Assembly (NCBI GenBank): GCA_038744785.1 | Contig: JBCDLX010000015.1 | Location: 1-64,000 of the forward strand | DNA: 64,000 nt | Source: Ovoidimarina sp038744785 | Lineage (GTDB): Bacteria; Pseudomonadota; Alphaproteobacteria; Rhodobacterales; Rhodobacteraceae | Direction of reading: 5' to 3' | Shown here: piece by piece, positions 61,089 through 64,000 of the stretch | Position numbering within the stretch: the stretch's first letter is position 1 | Layout of the letters: each line of letters starts with the position of its first letter | Notes under the pieces: model-generated | Databases searched by the model: none | What the model saw: only the letters and a program-made list of their open reading frames with translations | What the model was told of the DNA's origin: nothing | Position numbers and translations under genes: made by a program

Positions 61089-61892
61089 ATGACCGATGGA
61101 CAGGGACCGTACGGCCTAAAGCCTGAGGACAGCACGGAAAACACCGTCGCGTCTCTTGCATCCCGGGCTATTGCGGTGCTTGCCTCAAAGCGTTTCCACG
61201 GCCGCTCACCGGCATCCGAAACCTTGATTCTTGATCTCGTCGACGCTGCGCGTAGTGGCGGTGAGACGGCGCTGAACCAAGCGATCGCCAAGCTTTCACG
61301 TGCGGGCATCCCGAACGAAGAGATCATTGACTTTTACATTCCCGAAGCTGCGCGTCGTCTTGGAGACGATTGGTGCTCTGACGGGCTGGGATTTGCCGAG
61401 GTGACGATCGGATCGGCGCGCCTTCAGCGGGCAGTTCGGTCTTTGTCAGCACCACCGCGCTACGCCGACACGGTCGGGGACGCCGAACGGTCGGTGCTGG
61501 TCGTAGTCATGGAAGACCATTTTCATACCCTTGGCGCGATGGTGCTGGCAGAGCAATTGCGGCGGCTCGGCGTGTCGGTCCGACTTCTTCTTGGAGAAAC
61601 CGAAAGACGCGTGCTGCATACTGTTGCCTCCGGAAACTTCGACGCTATCTTTTTTTCTGTGGCGGTTGTCGAGCGTCTTGCTGGCCTTCGAGAACTGGTT
61701 GAAAAGACAAGAGACGTCTCGCCGGATCCAGTGCCGATTGTTGTAGGCGGCGCAGTGGGGCATCTCGGAACGGACGTCAGGAAGGTAACAGGTGCGGACC
61801 ATACTGCTACTGATCCGAGAGAGGCCCTTCGGCTGTGCGGTCTGAAGGTTTCAACACCCGGCGCAAGTCCACTGCGCGAGACGAGCCGGTAG
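61089..61892 (+). CDS. ppaA: Cobalamin-binding antirepressor PpaA/AerR
   Basis: The 267-residue regulator has a helical middle (LILDLVDAARSGGETALNQA, then IAKLSRAGIPNEEIIDFYIP) and a C-terminal B12-binding fold. That fold has VVVMEDHFHTLGAMVLAEQL, where HFHTLG parallels the DxHxxG ligand motif, and VPIVVGGAVGHLGTDV. In Rhodobacter, PpaA/AerR binds B12 and relieves PpsR/CrtJ repression in response to light. ATG 61089 has AAGGA ahead; the frame upstream to 60876 contains a PpsR box and is unlikely to be translated. ppsR follows after 35 bases. Confidence 0.92.
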   Translation: MTDGQGPYGLKPEDSTENTVASLASRAIAVLASKRFHGRSPASETLILDLVDAARSGGETALNQAIAKLSRAGIPNEEIIDFYIPEAARRLGDDWCSDGLGFAEVTIGSARLQRAVRSLSAPPRYADTVGDAERSVLVVVMEDHFHTLGAMVLAEQLRRLGVSVRLLLGETERRVLHTVASGNFDAIFFSVAVVERLAGLRELVEKTRDVSPDPVPIVVGGAVGHLGTDVRKVTGADHTATDPREALRLCGLKVSTPGASPLRETSR

Positions 61893-61927
61893 ACGATGAG
61901 ACGCTCCCGCCATCCGGACGGTCAGCC

Positions 61928-63343
61928 GTGAGTTCGCGGGGAACCAGATACTGGAATTCGGGGTCAATTCCACTTATAGGACCGGATGTTCTGGGCGATA
62001 TCATCGCAACGGCATCGGACCTTGGGATCGTCATCTCGGATGTCGGTCAAGTCCTTAGCGTACTGATCAATCCCACGCATCCCAGCTTTGGCAATCTCGA
62101 TCACTGGGAAGGGCGGAACATTCGCGACTTTCTAAGTTCGGAATCCATCGCAAAGCTTGACACCCAGCTTCATGATTTCGCGACCGGCTCGCAAAGCTGG
62201 CGGGCGATGGAGTTGAACCACACCGACAGTGGCGACTGGGAGTTCCCGATCCGCTACACGCTTCATCAGATTGGCCCTGACGGCGCGTTGCTAATGTTAG
62301 GCCGGGATTTGCGCCCGATCGCCGAGATGCAAAAGCAGCTCGTCAGCGCGCAGATGGCGCTAGAGCGGGATTACGAAACACAGCGCGAGTACGATACTCG
62401 GTTTCGTGTACTTATGGACAGTGTGCGCGATGCGACCGTGTTTGTATCGATGACATCGCGGCGCATTACCGACATCAATGCCGCGGCCGCCGCGCTTTTG
62501 GGCGGCAGTTTGGCAGAGTTGCAGAATTCGCCTTTTGGTCAAGAGTTCGACCATCGCCGAAAGAGTGAGTTGGTTGATGCCTTGGCCTCGGCAGCCATCG
62601 ACGATGCCGCAAAACCGTTGGAGCTTGCAGCGCGACGGTCGCGCAAGCGGCTACTCGTTACGCCAAAGCTATTCCGCGCGGCTGGTGAACGGTACTTGAT
62701 CTGTCGTATCGAGAACGCCGACGAGATAGAACCCGCGACAGACGAACTCACAGAGAACCTCAACGGACTTTATCAAGAAGGCAGCGACGCAATCGTCTTC
62801 ACTGATCGCGACGGCGTCATCAAATCAGCGAACGAGGCGTTCTTGAACCTGGCGGATGTCGCGCACGTCACGCTTGCGCGTGGCAAGCCGGTTGCGGATT
62901 ATCTGTCGCGGGGCTCGGTTGATGCAAAGGTACTGATCGACAATGCCACGCGGGCGGGACACATGTCGATGTATGCCACGCGCCTTGTTTCTGAGTTCGG
63001 TGGCGAGACGTCGGTTGAGATTTCAGCCACCTATCTTAATGACCGCGCGAACCCCGCGCTGGTTCTTGTAATTCGAGATGCCAGCCGGGTCGAAGCGGTA
63101 CGTCGTCCGGGCGTTGGGGTTAGCGACGATGGGATGAAGAACGTTATGGAGCTTGTGGGCTCCGCCACGTTGAAAGACATCGTGTCGGACACGACCGACG
63201 TCGTCGAGAAAATGTGCATCGAAACTGCCGTTGAGTTGACACGTAACAATCGGGTGGCCGCAGCAGAGATGCTGGGTCTGTCGCGCCAAAGCCTCTATGT
63301 GAAACTCCGCAAATACGGCCTGCTCAGCAAAGATCCAAGCTGA
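61928..63343 (+). CDS. ppsR: Photosynthesis repressor PpsR/CrtJ
   Basis: The 471-residue regulator has PAS domains at roughly 25-120, 150-250 and 285-390 and a Fis-type helix-turn-helix at the end (NNRVAAAEMLGLSRQSLYVK). Both redox cysteines are present, at about C259 (YLICRIEN) and C430 (EKMCIETA), close to C251 and C424 of the Rhodobacter protein. It represses bch, crt and puc genes under high oxygen by binding TGT-N12-ACA. GTG 61928 gives the normal length; an in-frame GTG at 61835 would overlap ppaA. Confidence 0.95.
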   Translation: MSSRGTRYWNSGSIPLIGPDVLGDIIATASDLGIVISDVGQVLSVLINPTHPSFGNLDHWEGRNIRDFLSSESIAKLDTQLHDFATGSQSWRAMELNHTDSGDWEFPIRYTLHQIGPDGALLMLGRDLRPIAEMQKQLVSAQMALERDYETQREYDTRFRVLMDSVRDATVFVSMTSRRITDINAAAAALLGGSLAELQNSPFGQEFDHRRKSELVDALASAAIDDAAKPLELAARRSRKRLLVTPKLFRAAGERYLICRIENADEIEPATDELTENLNGLYQEGSDAIVFTDRDGVIKSANEAFLNLADVAHVTLARGKPVADYLSRGSVDAKVLIDNATRAGHMSMYATRLVSEFGGETSVEISATYLNDRANPALVLVIRDASRVEAVRRPGVGVSDDGMKNVMELVGSATLKDIVSDTTDVVEKMCIETAVELTRNNRVAAAEMLGLSRQSLYVKLRKYGLLSKDPS

Positions 63344-63365
63344 CGAACTTGCTTTAGGTCGTTGG

Positions 63366-63410
63366 CTCAAGGCCGCATAGTCTTTCAAAGACTGAGCGGC
63401 CATCCTTGAG
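63366..63410 (+). terminator. Hairpin after ppsR
   Basis: Outer arms CTCAAGG/CCTTGAG enclose a second perfect stem AGTCTTT-C-AAAGACT. ACGTTTTGCC follows. It starts 23 bases after the ppsR stop and probably ends the ppaA-ppsR unit. Confidence 0.7.
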
Positions 63411-63458
63411 ACGTTTTGCCCCGCTTCCACGCGCTTGTTCCACTTGTGCGACTCATTC

Positions 63459-63476
63459 TGTCAACTTAGTCTGACA
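63459..63476 (+). promoter_or_regulatory. PpsR/CrtJ box abutting bchG
   Basis: TGTCAACTTAGTCTGACA is a perfect TGTCA-N8-TGACA palindrome. It ends two bases before the bchG ATG. Confidence 0.88.
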
Positions 63477-63478
63477 TA

Positions 63479-64000
63479 ATGAGTGTCAGCGCTTCGATAC
63501 CCCCACGCAGTACGCCCGACCCGGCCGCCTTGATTACTCTCCTGAAACCGGTGACGTGGTTTCCGCCGATGTGGGCGTTTCTTTGCGGTGTCGTTTCGTC
63601 GGGCATTTGGCCGGGCGACAAGTGGGCACTTGTCGTTTTGGGCTTGATCCTCGCGGGTCCCGTGATTTGCGGGATGAGCCAGGCGGCGAACGATTGGTGT
63701 GACCGGCATGTGGACGCAATCAATGAACCTGACCGGCCTATCCCATCGGGCCGGGTCCCCGGGCGGTGGGGGCTGTGGGTTGCGCTTGCGATGTCTGGAC
63801 TTGGGCTTGCGATCGGCTGGCAACTGGGGCCCTGGGGCTTTGGCGCGACCGTGACGGCAGTGCTGGCGGCTTGGGCCTATTCCTGTGAACCGGTACGCCT
63901 AAAGCGCTCTGGCTGGTGGGGCCCTGGGCTCGTTGGCCTGAGTTACGAGACGCTCCCGTGGTTTACGGGTGCTGCGATCCTGACGGTTGGCGCGCCGTCG
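63479..64000 (+). CDS. bchG: Bacteriochlorophyll synthase, N-terminal part (cut by window edge)
   Basis: The plus strand is open from ATG 63479 to the edge (174 codons). It begins MSVSASIPPRSTPDPAALIT, then LLKPVTWFPPMWAFLCGVVS. The prenyltransferase motif NDWCDRHVDAINEPDRPIP carries the Asp residues for Mg-diphosphate. The enzyme esterifies bacteriochlorophyllide a with geranylgeraniol or phytol in the membrane. At least four hydrophobic segments are visible. There is no Shine-Dalgarno sequence before the ATG, where the PpsR box lies instead. Confidence 0.95.
   Translation, partial: MSVSASIPPRSTPDPAALITLLKPVTWFPPMWAFLCGVVSSGIWPGDKWALVVLGLILAGPVICGMSQAANDWCDRHVDAINEPDRPIPSGRVPGRWGLWVALAMSGLGLAIGWQLGPWGFGATVTAVLAAWAYSCEPVRLKRSGWWGPGLVGLSYETLPWFTGAAILTVGAPS

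Noticed and set aside
1..64000. tRNA, rRNA, CRISPR, prophage or transposon
   Set aside because: I looked on both strands and saw no cloverleaf or rRNA-like segment, no regularly spaced repeats, no integrase or transposase; small RNAs cannot be excluded by eye.

Overview
The window is high-GC, densely packed, plasmid- and phage-free chromosomal DNA of an alphaproteobacterium. The gene families (TrcR/DUF1013, COQ9 divergent to rpsU, a DmdA-like protein, pseudoazurin, a VPLPA-CTERM-like protein, an acsF-type photosynthesis cluster) point to Rhodobacteraceae, most likely an aerobic anoxygenic phototroph of the Roseobacter group. I cannot fix the genus. I see no rRNA or tRNA genes, insertion sequences, prophage genes or CRISPR arrays.

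Positions 1-42 kb are mixed housekeeping genes. In order they are: a PAS-domain sensor cut by the left edge; an ABC-2 exporter; trcR; a secreted RNase T2 and a surface-sorted protein; quinone oxidoreductase and COQ9 divergent to rpsU; a frameshifted GFA-family gene; an HtrA protease followed by a two-component system; ubiG; Lrp/ald; a GST; a TPR/DUF4329 pair; an overlapping four-gene cassette behind ilvD; CPBP protease; accD-folC; zapE; an MFS carrier; yaiI-fghA; an AEC transporter with a TetR regulator and a palindromic operator; a DMSP-demethylase-like protein; a NYN-domain protein; a frameshifted cutA; GNAT; class III alcohol dehydrogenase; an I78-type lipoprotein; an SOS-box-controlled imuB; DUF2794; NlpC/P60 with an M17 aminopeptidase; and an sbtA-sbtB bicarbonate transport pair. 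Then come asd, a rhodanese, a c2-type cytochrome and a pseudoazurin.

Positions 45-64 kb are the photosynthesis gene cluster. One minus-strand superoperon runs bchF-N-(tiny ORF)-B-H-L-M-lhaA-puhA-puhB-puhC-bciE-acsF-puhE-hemA, with most junctions overlapping by a few bases. Divergent from bchF are ppaA/aerR, ppsR and bchG, which is cut by the right edge. Three exact TGT-N12-ACA PpsR boxes lie upstream of bchF, ppaA and bchG, so the PpaA/PpsR pair probably controls both arms. The cluster covers 5-aminolevulinate synthesis (hemA), the Mg-branch methyl transfer and oxygen-dependent ring cyclization (bchH, bchM, acsF with bciE), dark protochlorophyllide reduction (bchNBL), vinyl hydration (bchF), the final prenylation (bchG), the reaction-centre H subunit and its assembly factors. 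Two soluble electron carriers just outside the cluster are candidate donors to the reaction centre.

The most distinctive observations are a 25-codon ORF locked between bchN and bchB by ATGA and GTGA overlaps; two genes (GFA and cutA) each broken by one extra T in a T-run; an imuB with its own LexA box but no imuA or dnaE2 beside it; and an uncharacterized lipoprotein/DUF6478-like/coiled-coil/phosphatase cassette coupled to ilvD. All starts, motifs and boxes were read by eye. Family names rest on recognition of sequence, not on a database search.
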